Below, piece after piece: positions 24,589-32,765 of a stretch of 64,000 nucleotides of DNA. The position numbers were made by a program, and so were the translations under genes. Source of the DNA: Hanstruepera marina (GTDB lineage Bacteria > Bacteroidota > Bacteroidia > Flavobacteriales > Flavobacteriaceae); the NCBI RefSeq assembly GCF_019880635.1, contig NZ_JAINVX010000001.1, positions 1,468,001-1,532,000 of the forward strand, read 5' to 3'. The notes below the pieces were generated by a model. The model worked only from the letters and a program-made list of their open reading frames with translations. It made no database searches and was not told where the DNA came from. Within the stretch, counting starts at the first letter, position 1. The number at the start of each line of letters is the position of its first letter.

Positions 24589-25434
24589 ATGATTAATTTT
24601 AACGGCACCCTTACTGATAACACCCGTATTTTAACCCCTAATAACCGTGGCTTTGCCTATGGCGATGCCCTTTTTGAAACTCTAAAGGCCTCGCACGGCA
24701 GGATTTTGTTTTGGGAGGACCATTACTTTAGGCTTATGGCTTCTATGCGGATTATGCGTATGGATATACCCATGACATTTACTATGGAGTTTTTGGAGGC
24801 TGAAATACTAAAAGTTCTAGAGGCCAATAGTCTGCGTACCCAAACAGCCCGTATAAAACTTACCGTGTATCGGGATGCCGAAGGCTTGTATTTACCACAA
24901 GGCCACGATGTAGGTTACATCATTACCGCACAGGCATTGGATTCTGATTTCTATTTGTTGGACGAGGCGCCTTATGTGGTGGATTTGTTTAAGGATTATT
25001 TTGTGGCACCGGGATTGTTGTCTACCATTAAGAGCAACAACAAGTTGATACACGTTTTGGGCAGTATTTACGCCCAGGAAAACGATTTACAAAATTGTTT
25101 GTTACTCAATACCGATAAGCAGGTTATTGAAGCCCTAAACGGGAACGTGTTTATGGTTAAGGGGCAGGTTATAAAAACAACACCTCTGGAACAGGGTTGC
25201 TTAAAAGGCGTGATGCGTAAGCAGCTTATAGATGTGATACAAAAGCTACCCGATTACCAATTGGAGGAAGCCGCTATTTCGCCATTTGAACTGCAAAAGG
25301 CTGACGAGTTGTTTATAACCAATGTGATTAGGGGTATACAGCCTGTTACACAATATCGTAAAAAAACATACGGTTTTACTGTGGCTAAAGATTTACTGGG
25401 GAAACTGAATGCAAAGATTAGACTGACTAGTTAA
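24589..25434 (+). CDS. Class IV aminotransferase family protein (PabC/IlvE-like)
   Basis: A 281-residue PLP enzyme of fold type IV. It has NRGFAYGDALFETLKASHG near the N-terminus, the PLP-binding Lys in STIKSNNKLIHV (about residue 148), and LLLNTDKQVIEALNGNVF and ELFITNVIRGIQPV later on. These fit aminodeoxychorismate lyase, D-amino-acid aminotransferase or branched-chain aminotransferase. The ALFET-type N-terminus and the length favour aminodeoxychorismate lyase (folate synthesis), but I cannot decide. Its end overlaps the convergent YqgE gene by eight bases. Confidence 0.85.
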   Translation: MINFNGTLTDNTRILTPNNRGFAYGDALFETLKASHGRILFWEDHYFRLMASMRIMRMDIPMTFTMEFLEAEILKVLEANSLRTQTARIKLTVYRDAEGLYLPQGHDVGYIITAQALDSDFYLLDEAPYVVDLFKDYFVAPGLLSTIKSNNKLIHVLGSIYAQENDLQNCLLLNTDKQVIEALNGNVFMVKGQVIKTTPLEQGCLKGVMRKQLIDVIQKLPDYQLEEAAISPFELQKADELFITNVIRGIQPVTQYRKKTYGFTVAKDLLGKLNAKIRLTS

Positions 25435-25987
25435 AGCTGGGATCTTCTGGAGCATTGGACCAAATGGTGTACTCGCCACCAAACTCCAGCATTTTTTCTT
25501 TCCAAAACGATTCGTAGTCCTTTTCAATAATCTCTTTTTTATAGATGTTTTCGGTTACCACCCAAGAGTTGGATTTTAATTCTTCCTGTAGTTGTTCGGC
25601 ATCCCAACCCGAGTACCCCAAGAAAAACCTGATATGCTTTTCGTTTAGCTGATTGTTGGCAATAAGTTCTGCCACTTTATTGAAGTCGCCACCCCAATAA
25701 ATACCAAATGAGATTTCTATGCTATTGGGTATTAAGTCGGGTACCTTATGGATAAAGTAGAGGTTGTCCTGCTCTACAGGGCCACCGTTGTAGACTTTGA
25801 AATTGGCATCTATTTCTGGAATTAAATCGCTTATGGTGTACTCTAGCGGTTTATTTAAAATAAACCCAATAGAGCCTTCGCTATTGTGGTCTGCCAAGAG
25901 GATAATAGATCGGTTAAACGAAATGTCGCCTATTATTGCGGGTTCGGCAATTAGCAGATTGCCTTTTTTTGGTTGCGTTGTAATCAT
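25427..25987 (-). CDS. YqgE/AlgH family protein
   Basis: A 186-residue cytosolic protein of the YqgE/AlgH (DUF179) family. Typical blocks are PKKGNLLIAEPAI at the N-terminus, FNRSIILLADHNSEGSIGFILNKPL, VYNGGPVEQDNLYFIHK and FFLGYSGWDAEQLQEEL (quoted below 20 residues each). The function is unresolved, although the fold is known. I start it at an ATG; an in-frame TTG three codons upstream is possible. It faces the aminotransferase gene. Confidence 0.92.
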   Translation of the reverse strand: MITTQPKKGNLLIAEPAIIGDISFNRSIILLADHNSEGSIGFILNKPLEYTISDLIPEIDANFKVYNGGPVEQDNLYFIHKVPDLIPNSIEISFGIYWGGDFNKVAELIANNQLNEKHIRFFLGYSGWDAEQLQEELKSNSWVVTENIYKKEIIEKDYESFWKEKMLEFGGEYTIWSNAPEDPSFN

Positions 25988-26054
25988 ATGTTTCAAAGAT
26001 TAGCTTATTAAAGCTAACAAATTTTTGTGTAATATCAAACCCCTTTTGCATAAA

Positions 26055-26084
26055 TAAAAAAGGCCTTCAAACCTGAAGACCTTT
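26055..26084 (-). terminator. Intrinsic terminator after the HU genes
   Basis: On the minus strand AAGGTCTTCA pairs with TGAAGGCCTT (one G-U) around a GGTT loop, followed by T5. It lies 25 bases after the second HU gene. Confidence 0.75.
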
Positions 26085-26108
26085 TAAATTTGTATTAAAC
26101 TTAAAAAT

Positions 26109-26381
26109 TTAGTTAATGGCCTTCGATAAATCTGAACCTGCTTTAAACTTAACTACATTTTTAGCTTTAATTTTGATGGTCTTTCCCGTTTGCGGGTTTC
26201 TACCGTCTCTTGCCGCTCTTCTAGAAACTGACCAAGATCCGAAACCTACTAGAGATACGCGTTTTCCTTTTTGTAAAGCGCCTTCAATATCAATTAAGAA
26301 AGAGTCTAATGCTTTTTTAGCAGCCGCTTTAGTAATTCCAGCGTTTTCTGCCATTCCGTCGATTAAATCTGATTTGTTCAT
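26109..26381 (-). CDS. HU-family DNA-binding protein, copy 2
   Basis: A 90-residue histone-like protein. The helical dimerisation half (MNKSDLIDGMAENAGITKAAA) is followed by the beta-arm region with GFGSWSVSRRAARDGRNPQTG and the conserved RNPQTG tip whose Pro intercalates into DNA. It is 26 bp downstream of an almost identical paralogue and differs mostly at conservative positions (Asp for Glu, Thr for Ser). The pair is probably co-transcribed and could form homo- and heterodimers, as in enterobacterial HU. Confidence 0.95.
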   Translation of the reverse strand: MNKSDLIDGMAENAGITKAAAKKALDSFLIDIEGALQKGKRVSLVGFGSWSVSRRAARDGRNPQTGKTIKIKAKNVVKFKAGSDLSKAIN

Positions 26382-26406
26382 ATTACAATATAATTTATTA
26401 AGGTTA

Positions 26407-26679
26407 TTAGTTTACAGCGCTAGATAAATCTGAACCTGCTTTAAACTTTACTACGTTTTTAGCTTTTATTTTGATAGTCGCTCCAGTTTGAGGATTTCTA
26501 CCGTCTCTTGCCGCTCTTCTAGAAACTGACCAAGAACCGAAACCTACTAAAGATACTCTGTTTCCTTTTTGTAAAGCACCTTCGATGTCAATTAATAAAG
26601 AATCTAATGCTTTTTTAGCAGCCGCTTTTGAAATTCCAGCATTTTCTGCCATTCCTTCGATTAAATCTGTTTTGTTCAT
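26407..26679 (-). CDS. HU-family DNA-binding protein, copy 1
   Basis: A 90-residue HU protein with the same arrangement as its downstream paralogue: MNKTDLIEGMAENAG, the KGNRVSLVGFGSW core and the RNPQTG DNA-bending tip. As a nucleoid protein it bends and compacts DNA and supports replication and repair. It is the first gene of the pair. Two 12-bp direct repeats lie 112-143 bp upstream, and their role is unknown. Confidence 0.95.
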   Translation of the reverse strand: MNKTDLIEGMAENAGISKAAAKKALDSLLIDIEGALQKGNRVSLVGFGSWSVSRRAARDGRNPQTGATIKIKAKNVVKFKAGSDLSSAVN

Positions 26680-26790
26680 AAGTTTAATTTTAAATAATTA
26701 ATAGATTGTTGATTAAACATTTATGTTAAATCGTCTACAAATTTATACGGATTATCCACTCATGCAAGTAATAGCAAGGGAAATGCGACT

Positions 26791-26822
26791 ATTTGTTAAT
26801 AACTTAACAGATTTGTTAATAA
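26791..26822. promoter_or_regulatory. Two direct repeats ATTTGTTAATAA upstream of the HU genes
   Basis: The 12-bp word occurs at 26791-26802 and 26811-26822, start to start 20 bp, so on the same DNA face. A perfect dyad GATATTT-TTG-AAATATC follows at 26840-26856, nearer to fmt. These may be regulatory or part of the fmt end. Confidence 0.35.
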
Positions 26823-26871
26823 AGCCTATGCATTTCGTCGATATTTTTGAAATATCAATAACAGTAAGGGA

Positions 26872-27822
26872 TTAGAGCATTTTGGCTTCGGGTAAAAATT
26901 GATATCCATTTAGTAGTGCCTGGCTATCCATTTTTCGTTTTCCGGGTAACTTAAGTTCTTCAATTATGATGTAACCATTTGTTACTGCGACCGCTAGTGT
27001 TTTTTTTGTGGAAACCAATGTGCCAACACTTAAATTATGGTCTTCTTTTTTAACGGACGCTTTATATATTTTAACTTCTAGAGTATCGTCTCCATTTATT
27101 AAGGTACTCCAAGCCGCAGGATAGGGACTTAAGCCACGTATGGTATTGTAAATATCTTCCGGCGAAGCATTCCAGTCTATCTTGCAATTGTCCCTGTTGA
27201 GTTTAGGTGCTTCCTTTACGGTATCCAAATCTTTTTGGGGAGTTGTGGTAACCTTGCCCTTTTCAATTTGTTTTACGGTTTTTAAAACCAACTCACTCCC
27301 TATATGCATAAGTTTATCGTGTAAGTCGCCAGCCGTATCGGTTTTGGCGATGTCAACTTCTTCCTGTAGAATCATATCGCCTGTATCAATTTTTTCATCT
27401 ATAAAGAAAGTGGATACACCCGAAACTGTTTCACCGTTAATAATGGCCCAATTAATAGGTGCGGCGCCACGATAGTCGGGAAGTAGGGAAGCATGTAGGT
27501 TAAACGTACCCAATTCGGGCATTTGCCAAACTACTTTGGGCAACATTCTAAAGGCGACCACAATTTGCAAATTGGCCTTTAAAGTTTTTAGTTCCTCTAA
27601 AAACGACTTGCTTTTAAGATTGGTAGGTTGCAGGATGTTAAGCTTATTTTCTAGGGCATAGGCCTTAACTGCTGATTCCTGTAGTTTACGACCACGACCT
27701 GCAGGTTTATCGGGTGCGGTAATAACTCCTACAATATTATAGTTGTTGTTGACTAGAGTTTTTAAGGTGGAAACTGCAAAATCTGGCGTTCCCATAAATA
27801 CAATGCGTAAATCGTGTTTCAT
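26872..27822 (-). CDS. fmt: Methionyl-tRNA formyltransferase
   Basis: A 316-residue enzyme that formylates initiator methionyl-tRNA with 10-formyl-tetrahydrofolate. Signatures are FMGTPDFAVSTL at the N-terminus, LQPTNLKS, the folate-site FNLHASLLPDYRGAAPINWA (in parts), and GDMILQEEVDI, then the C-terminal tRNA-binding beta-domain with LSPYPAAW. Length is normal. It follows recQ by eight bases on the same strand, so the two are co-transcribed. Confidence 0.96.
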   Translation of the reverse strand: MKHDLRIVFMGTPDFAVSTLKTLVNNNYNIVGVITAPDKPAGRGRKLQESAVKAYALENKLNILQPTNLKSKSFLEELKTLKANLQIVVAFRMLPKVVWQMPELGTFNLHASLLPDYRGAAPINWAIINGETVSGVSTFFIDEKIDTGDMILQEEVDIAKTDTAGDLHDKLMHIGSELVLKTVKQIEKGKVTTTPQKDLDTVKEAPKLNRDNCKIDWNASPEDIYNTIRGLSPYPAAWSTLINGDDTLEVKIYKASVKKEDHNLSVGTLVSTKKTLAVAVTNGYIIIEELKLPGKRKMDSQALLNGYQFLPEAKML

Positions 27823-27830
27823 AATGTATT

Positions 27831-29735
27831 TTAAATATGTGCTAATTTATAGGTATTGGTATGCGTTATGGTTATGATGTTATACTCTAACAGTACTTTT
27901 AGGGTTTCTGAAATATCTTCAATGGCATAGGGTAACTGTTCAGTTAATTCTCGTGACGAGCAATCGCCTTCCTCCAATGTCCTAATAATGGCGTTTTTAA
28001 TAGTTTTTGAATCGGGTTTGGAATTTGAGGGTTTCCTTTGAATGCACACCGAGCATATTCCGCAATCCTTGGTGTGGGTCTCACCAAAATAGGTGAGCAG
28101 TTGTTTGCTTTTGCATACCGTATCGTTTTCAATGTATTGTAAAACCGATTCTATTTGGCTGTGCTTTAATTGATTTTGTTGTTTGATAATTTGGGCTATT
28201 CTGTTGATGGTTTTATCATCCTCACGTGGTTCTATAAAGGTGATGCTTGCATCGGTTGTGGCATAGTGCAACTCGATTAAGGCATCCTTATGGAGTTGGT
28301 TAAGGATGTTAAGCATAACCGTCTCGGTTGATGCGGTTTTTTCAGCCATTTTAACCAGGTTGATGGTGGTTTGATGTTCAAATATACCACCGTAGGTTCG
28401 TAGTAATGCTTTAATGATACTATTGGTTTCCGGATGCTTTTCGATATATTGAAACACCTGTGAATCGCTAACCAAGAACTGTAAAGACGTTTGTTTGTTG
28501 AATTGTTTTGTTAAAGCGATAACGCTAGTTCTATCTAGTATTTGAAGCGCGTTATAGGCCAATAGCGTATTGAACTTATAGGTGTTGCAAAATGCGTTGA
28601 AATTAAAATCATGATTGGTGTTGGCTCCTTCACCGTATGAGATTTGAAAATAGTTGCACAGTTTTCGATAGACTGTTTTAATAAAAGCCACATCGGGAAG
28701 CACGTTTAAAAACTGATTCTTTAGTAGGGTTTTATCGCTAGCATTTTTTAAGAGTACGGCAAAGGCTTTGTTGCCATCGCGCCCAGCACGGCCGGCTTCC
28801 TGAAAATAGCTTTCCAGGCTTTCGGGTAAATTAAAATGAATTACGGTTTTTACATCGGGTTTGTCTATACCCATACCAAAGGCATTGGTGGCTACCATAA
28901 TGTCTTTGTTATTGTGCATCCATAGGTTTAGCTTTTCTTCCTTTTCTTTATTGGACAAACCACCATGAAAAAAGGTAGCGCTAAAGCCTTTACCCTCTAA
29001 AAATCGGGACAAGTCTACTGTAGCTTTTCTGTTTCTAACATAAACTATAGCTGAAGCATCCTGCTTTTTTAAAATTTGTTCGAGCTTATAATGCTTGTCT
29101 TCGGTTTCGAAGGTCATGTACGCTAAATTCTTACGTTCAAAAGACTGCTTAAAGACTTTAACATCGATACCATCGAGTTCCTGAATTATGTCCTGTAATA
29201 CGGTTGGGGTTGCAGAGGCCGTTAAGGCTATACAGTTAACACGCGGTTGTAACTCTCTTAAAAGGGTAATATTTTTATAGGCAGGTCTAAAGTCGTTTCC
29301 CCATTGTGAGATGCAATGTGCCTCGTCTACTGCTATGAGATTCACGTTCATTTGCCTAATGCGGTCTTGCACCAACTCCTGTTGCAAGCGTTCAGGTGAT
29401 AGATATAAGAACTTGTAATTACCATAGATGCAATTATCCAGCAGGGTGTCGAGTTCGGTATATGCTATACCACTTGTAATAGCCATAGCTTTAATGCCTT
29501 TGCTCTGTAGCGATTGAACTTGGTCTTTCATTAAGGCTATTAATGGTGAAATTACGATACAAATACCCTCACGAATTAATGCTGGGATTTGAAAGCATAA
29601 GGATTTTCCACCACCTGTTGGCATTAGGGCAAAAACATCTTCATTATCCAGAACAGCTTGAATAATGTCTTCCTGCATGGGCTTAAAACTGTTGTAGTTC
29701 CAATACCGTTCCAGTATGTTAATGGGTTGCTGCAT
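27831..29735 (-). CDS. recQ: ATP-dependent DNA helicase RecQ
   Basis: A 634-residue superfamily 2 helicase. Motif I is MPTGGGKS (about 39-46), motif II is DEAH with the RecQ aromatic loop HCISQWGNDFRP (about 136-151), and motif VI is QEAGRAGRDG (about 308). The RQC zinc-binding cysteines are seen in CKSKQLLTYFGE followed by CGICSVC. The C-terminal winged helix is short and I see no clear HRDC domain, as in many shorter Bacteroidota RecQ forms. It overlaps the upstream ATPase by one base. Confidence 0.95.
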   Translation of the reverse strand: MQQPINILERYWNYNSFKPMQEDIIQAVLDNEDVFALMPTGGGKSLCFQIPALIREGICIVISPLIALMKDQVQSLQSKGIKAMAITSGIAYTELDTLLDNCIYGNYKFLYLSPERLQQELVQDRIRQMNVNLIAVDEAHCISQWGNDFRPAYKNITLLRELQPRVNCIALTASATPTVLQDIIQELDGIDVKVFKQSFERKNLAYMTFETEDKHYKLEQILKKQDASAIVYVRNRKATVDLSRFLEGKGFSATFFHGGLSNKEKEEKLNLWMHNNKDIMVATNAFGMGIDKPDVKTVIHFNLPESLESYFQEAGRAGRDGNKAFAVLLKNASDKTLLKNQFLNVLPDVAFIKTVYRKLCNYFQISYGEGANTNHDFNFNAFCNTYKFNTLLAYNALQILDRTSVIALTKQFNKQTSLQFLVSDSQVFQYIEKHPETNSIIKALLRTYGGIFEHQTTINLVKMAEKTASTETVMLNILNQLHKDALIELHYATTDASITFIEPREDDKTINRIAQIIKQQNQLKHSQIESVLQYIENDTVCKSKQLLTYFGETHTKDCGICSVCIQRKPSNSKPDSKTIKNAIIRTLEEGDCSSRELTEQLPYAIEDISETLKVLLEYNIITITHTNTYKLAHI

Positions 29736-30319
29736 TATAACGTTTTGACAACATTTAATATAAAATCGGCACGCTCTTCAACCTTTGCAAACGGGACATC
29801 TCTTAATTTATAGCTAAACCGCTCGTAAGTGTTCAACAAGTGGTGGTGAATTTTTACCGCCTGATCAAAGTTTTCATAGCGTTCACTATCGCTCGTGAAG
29901 ATTTCCTGCCAAGGTTCTAGAATAAAAACCATATCATATTGATTGGTTGTACAACTCTCTACAAAAGTTTCAGGATAGGTGTCACCTATATAATCCATGT
30001 AAGCCAAAACGTCAGGTAAACCTCTGTCCAGAAACACAATTTCGGTATTAGCGCTATTGGCTTCGTGATATTGCTTTTCACGCCCCTTAAGTAATAACTC
30101 GCTAAACAGCAAGGGTTGTGTTAAAAACAGTTGCTCTATACCATCTTCGCGCGCTTTTAGCGTCACTTCCCTAGAGATTTCATCCAGGCATATATGATTA
30201 CGTGCTTTAAGTTCGTTTATTATGGATGTTTTTCCGGTTCCTGGTCCACCGGTTATGACAATTTTTTTAATATTCAACTTGGCAAGGTTTTGGTTGTAAA
30301 AATCGTAATTAAATAGCAA
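29735..30319 (-). CDS. AAA-type ATPase, NadR-like kinase fold
   Basis: A 194-residue P-loop protein with Walker A GGPGTGKT at 24-31 and the later FLDRGLPDVLAYMDYIGDTYPE segment typical of the NadR/AAA_28 family of small nucleoside-type kinases. The substrate is unknown. The start is uncertain: the longest frame begins at a TTG only a few bases after a possible promoter element, and a second TTG 14 codons later (giving LNIKKIVITGG) is an alternative. It overlaps recQ by one base. Confidence 0.8.
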   Translation of the reverse strand: MLFNYDFYNQNLAKLNIKKIVITGGPGTGKTSIINELKARNHICLDEISREVTLKAREDGIEQLFLTQPLLFSELLLKGREKQYHEANSANTEIVFLDRGLPDVLAYMDYIGDTYPETFVESCTTNQYDMVFILEPWQEIFTSDSERYENFDQAVKIHHHLLNTYERFSYKLRDVPFAKVEERADFILNVVKTL

Positions 30320-30343
30320 AGTAAAAAATACAAAGTATAAGCT

Positions 30344-30351
30344 TATCTTTG
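30344..30351 (+). promoter_or_regulatory. Minus-7 box upstream of the DUF493 gene
   Basis: TATCTTTG is an exact TAnnTTTG match 17 bases before the ATG of the DUF493 gene. A related element on the other strand (near 30331-30339) may drive the divergent ATPase. Confidence 0.6.
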
Positions 30352-30368
30352 TAGTATATAAAAACGAT

Positions 30369-30662
30369 ATGAATACAGATAAAAATCAAAAGGAATTTTA
30401 CGATAAATTACGAAAGCAACTTTACGACACCAGTTTATGGCCTTCGGAATATTTATATAAATTTATTGTATTGACAGACTCGTCGGGCATTCAGGATGTA
30501 GAAGACCTGTTTGATAATTTAGGGGCGGTTATTACCACTAATGCCTCTAAAAATGGTAAATACACGAGTATTTCCATTAATGTGAAAATGAAAAACCCTG
30601 ATGCTGTTATTGAAAAATATATTGAAGTTACAGAAAAGGTAGAAGGTATTATTAGTCTATAG
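30369..30662 (+). CDS. DUF493 family protein (YbeD-like)
   Basis: A 97-residue protein with the DUF493/YbeD ferredoxin-like fold, thought to be a small regulatory or protein-binding domain. The pattern WPSEYLYKFIVLTDSS, then VITTNASKNGKYTSISI and a C-terminal helix ending VEGIISL matches the family. Function unknown. Divergent from the ATPase gene and just upstream of DUF4290. Confidence 0.88.
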   Translation: MNTDKNQKEFYDKLRKQLYDTSLWPSEYLYKFIVLTDSSGIQDVEDLFDNLGAVITTNASKNGKYTSISINVKMKNPDAVIEKYIEVTEKVEGIISL

Positions 30663-30729
30663 ATTTTTTTTGTACTTTGCGCATGCATACAACTACGTGC
30701 ACATTTTTTAACAACTACACAATTTAATT

Positions 30730-31374
30730 TTGATAGATCATTTAGAATATAATTCAGAGCGTGAGCATTTAATTATTCCAGAATACGGCAGGCATTTGCA
30801 AAAAATGGTTAATTATGCCAAGACACGTGAAACCAAGGAAGAGCGCAATAAACTGGCCAAGGCTATAATTTCTGTAATGGGGAATTTACAACCTCATTTA
30901 CGTGATGTTCCCGATTTTCAGCACAAGCTGTGGGATCAGCTATTTATTATGTCTAATTTTGAATTAGACGCTGATTCTCCTTATGAAAAGCCATCGCGTG
31001 AAGTTCTGGCTGAACGCCCAGAGCCTTTAAAGTACCCGCAAAACCACCCGAAATACCGCTTCTACGGCAATAATATTAAAACCATGATTGACGTTGCCAA
31101 TACGTGGGAGGATGGTGAAATGAAGGAAGCTTTGGTATATACCATTGCCAATCACATGAAGAAATGCTTTTTAAACTGGAACAAAGACACAGTTGAGGAT
31201 GAGGTGATTTTTGAACATTTGCGTGAATTGTCAGGAGGTAAAATTAACCTGTTGAATGCAGACGAAGATTTAACGGATGCTTCCAGTTTATTGCGTAGTA
31301 AGAAAAAATACGGCTCCAATAAAAAAGGGCACCACAAGAAAAATAACTCCAATAGAAACAGAAAAAGATATTAA
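30730..31374 (+). CDS. DUF4290 domain-containing protein
   Basis: A 214-residue protein of the Bacteroidota family DUF4290. It opens with LEYNSEREHLIIPEYGRHLQKMV and has the ISVMGNLQPHLRDVPDFQHKLWDQL block (quoted in parts), and the C-terminal 30 residues are a basic Lys/Asn/Arg tail that may bind nucleic acid. The start is TTG, matching the family N-terminus. Its function is unknown. It sits seven bases upstream of murA and is co-transcribed with it. Confidence 0.87.
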   Translation: MIDHLEYNSEREHLIIPEYGRHLQKMVNYAKTRETKEERNKLAKAIISVMGNLQPHLRDVPDFQHKLWDQLFIMSNFELDADSPYEKPSREVLAERPEPLKYPQNHPKYRFYGNNIKTMIDVANTWEDGEMKEALVYTIANHMKKCFLNWNKDTVEDEVIFEHLRELSGGKINLLNADEDLTDASSLLRSKKKYGSNKKGHHKKNNSNRNRKRY

Positions 31375-31380
31375 GGCTTC

Positions 31381-32694
31381 ATGGGAATATTCAAAATTGA
31401 AGGAGGACATCAATTAAAAGGAAACATTCAGCCTCAAGGAGCAAAAAATGAAGCATTACAAATACTTTGTGCTGTTCTATTAACTCCGGAAGTTGTTACC
31501 ATACATAACATTCCAGATATAGTTGATGTAAATAAACTTATTGAATTACTTAAGAAACTAGGTGTTATAGTTGAAAAGCTTGGACCTAATTCGTATACCT
31601 TTCAGGCAGATGAAGTTAATCTGAAATATTTAGAGTCTGAAGCATTTAAAGTAGACGGTAGAGGATTACGTGGTTCGATTATGATTGTAGGACCACTTTT
31701 AGCCCGTTTTGGAAAGGGGTATATCCCAAAACCCGGAGGTGATAAAATTGGTCGTAGACGATTGGATACCCATTTTGAAGGTTTTATTAACTTGGGCGCT
31801 AAATTCCGTTACAACCGTGAAGATTATTTTTATGGTGTTGAGGCCGACAAACTGGTTGGTACTTATATGTTGTTGGATGAAGCCTCGGTTACTGGTACAG
31901 CCAATATTGTAATGGCTGCTGTAATGGCAGAAGGCACAACCACTATTTATAATGCTGCTTGTGAACCTTATTTGCAACAGCTTTGTAAAATGCTTAATAG
32001 AATGGGAGCCCAAATTTCTGGTATTGGTTCTAATATGTTGATTATTGAAGGTGTAGATAGTTTAGGTGGAACTGAGCATACTATGTTACCCGACATGATT
32101 GAGATAGGTAGTTGGATAGGTTTGGCTGCCATGACCAAAAGTGAACTGACCATTACCAATGTGAGTTGGGATGATTTGGGGCAAATTCCCAATGTGTTTA
32201 GAAAGCTCGGTATTACGGTGGAACGTCAAGGTGATAATATTCATATTCCAGCACATACTGATGGCTACGAAATACAAAGTTACATTGATGGTTCTATTTT
32301 AACCATTTCTGACGCGCCTTGGCCTGGGTTTACTCCAGATTTATTGAGTATTATTTTGGTTGTTGCTACGCAAGCCAGAGGCAGTGTTTTAGTGCATCAA
32401 AAAATGTTTGAAAGCCGCTTGTTCTTTGTGGATAAATTGATAGATATGGGAGCGAAAATAATTCTTTGTGACCCACATAGAGCTACTGTAATCGGTCATG
32501 ATTTTCAATCGACTTTAAAGGCTACTACCATGACATCGCCAGATATTAGAGCAGGTGTCTCGCTTTTAATTGCTGCACTATCTGCCAAGGGTACCTCTAC
32601 TATTCATAATATTGAACAGATTGATAGAGGATATGAAAATATAGATGAGCGTTTACGCGCTATAGGTGCCAAGATTGAACGCATAAAAGAATAA
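31381..32694 (+). CDS. murA: UDP-N-acetylglucosamine 1-carboxyvinyltransferase MurA
   Basis: A 437-residue enzyme that starts peptidoglycan synthesis by transferring enolpyruvate to UDP-GlcNAc. The family blocks GNIQPQGAKNEALQI and PDIRAGVSLLIAALSA are clear. In the loop where E. coli has the catalytic and fosfomycin-reactive Cys115 (PGGCxIG), this protein has PGGDKIG with Asp121. Asp at this position keeps activity but prevents fosfomycin binding in other bacteria (established for Mycobacterium, Chlamydia and Borrelia). It follows DUF4290 by six bases and ends at a strong terminator. Confidence 0.94.
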   Translation: MGIFKIEGGHQLKGNIQPQGAKNEALQILCAVLLTPEVVTIHNIPDIVDVNKLIELLKKLGVIVEKLGPNSYTFQADEVNLKYLESEAFKVDGRGLRGSIMIVGPLLARFGKGYIPKPGGDKIGRRRLDTHFEGFINLGAKFRYNREDYFYGVEADKLVGTYMLLDEASVTGTANIVMAAVMAEGTTTIYNAACEPYLQQLCKMLNRMGAQISGIGSNMLIIEGVDSLGGTEHTMLPDMIEIGSWIGLAAMTKSELTITNVSWDDLGQIPNVFRKLGITVERQGDNIHIPAHTDGYEIQSYIDGSILTISDAPWPGFTPDLLSIILVVATQARGSVLVHQKMFESRLFFVDKLIDMGAKIILCDPHRATVIGHDFQSTLKATTMTSPDIRAGVSLLIAALSAKGTSTIHNIEQIDRGYENIDERLRAIGAKIERIKE

Positions 32695-32713
32695 AGTCCC
32701 TACTGTATAAAAT

Positions 32714-32744
32714 AAAAAAGCCACTGTATTACAGTGGCTTTTTT
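32714..32744. terminator. Bidirectional intrinsic terminator
   Basis: AAAAAAGCCACTGTA pairs with ACAGTGGCTTTTTT around two or more loop bases. It ends murA on the plus strand and the VCBS protein gene on the minus strand. Confidence 0.9.
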
Positions 32745-32765
32745 ATTTACGTTTAGTGATTTGAA

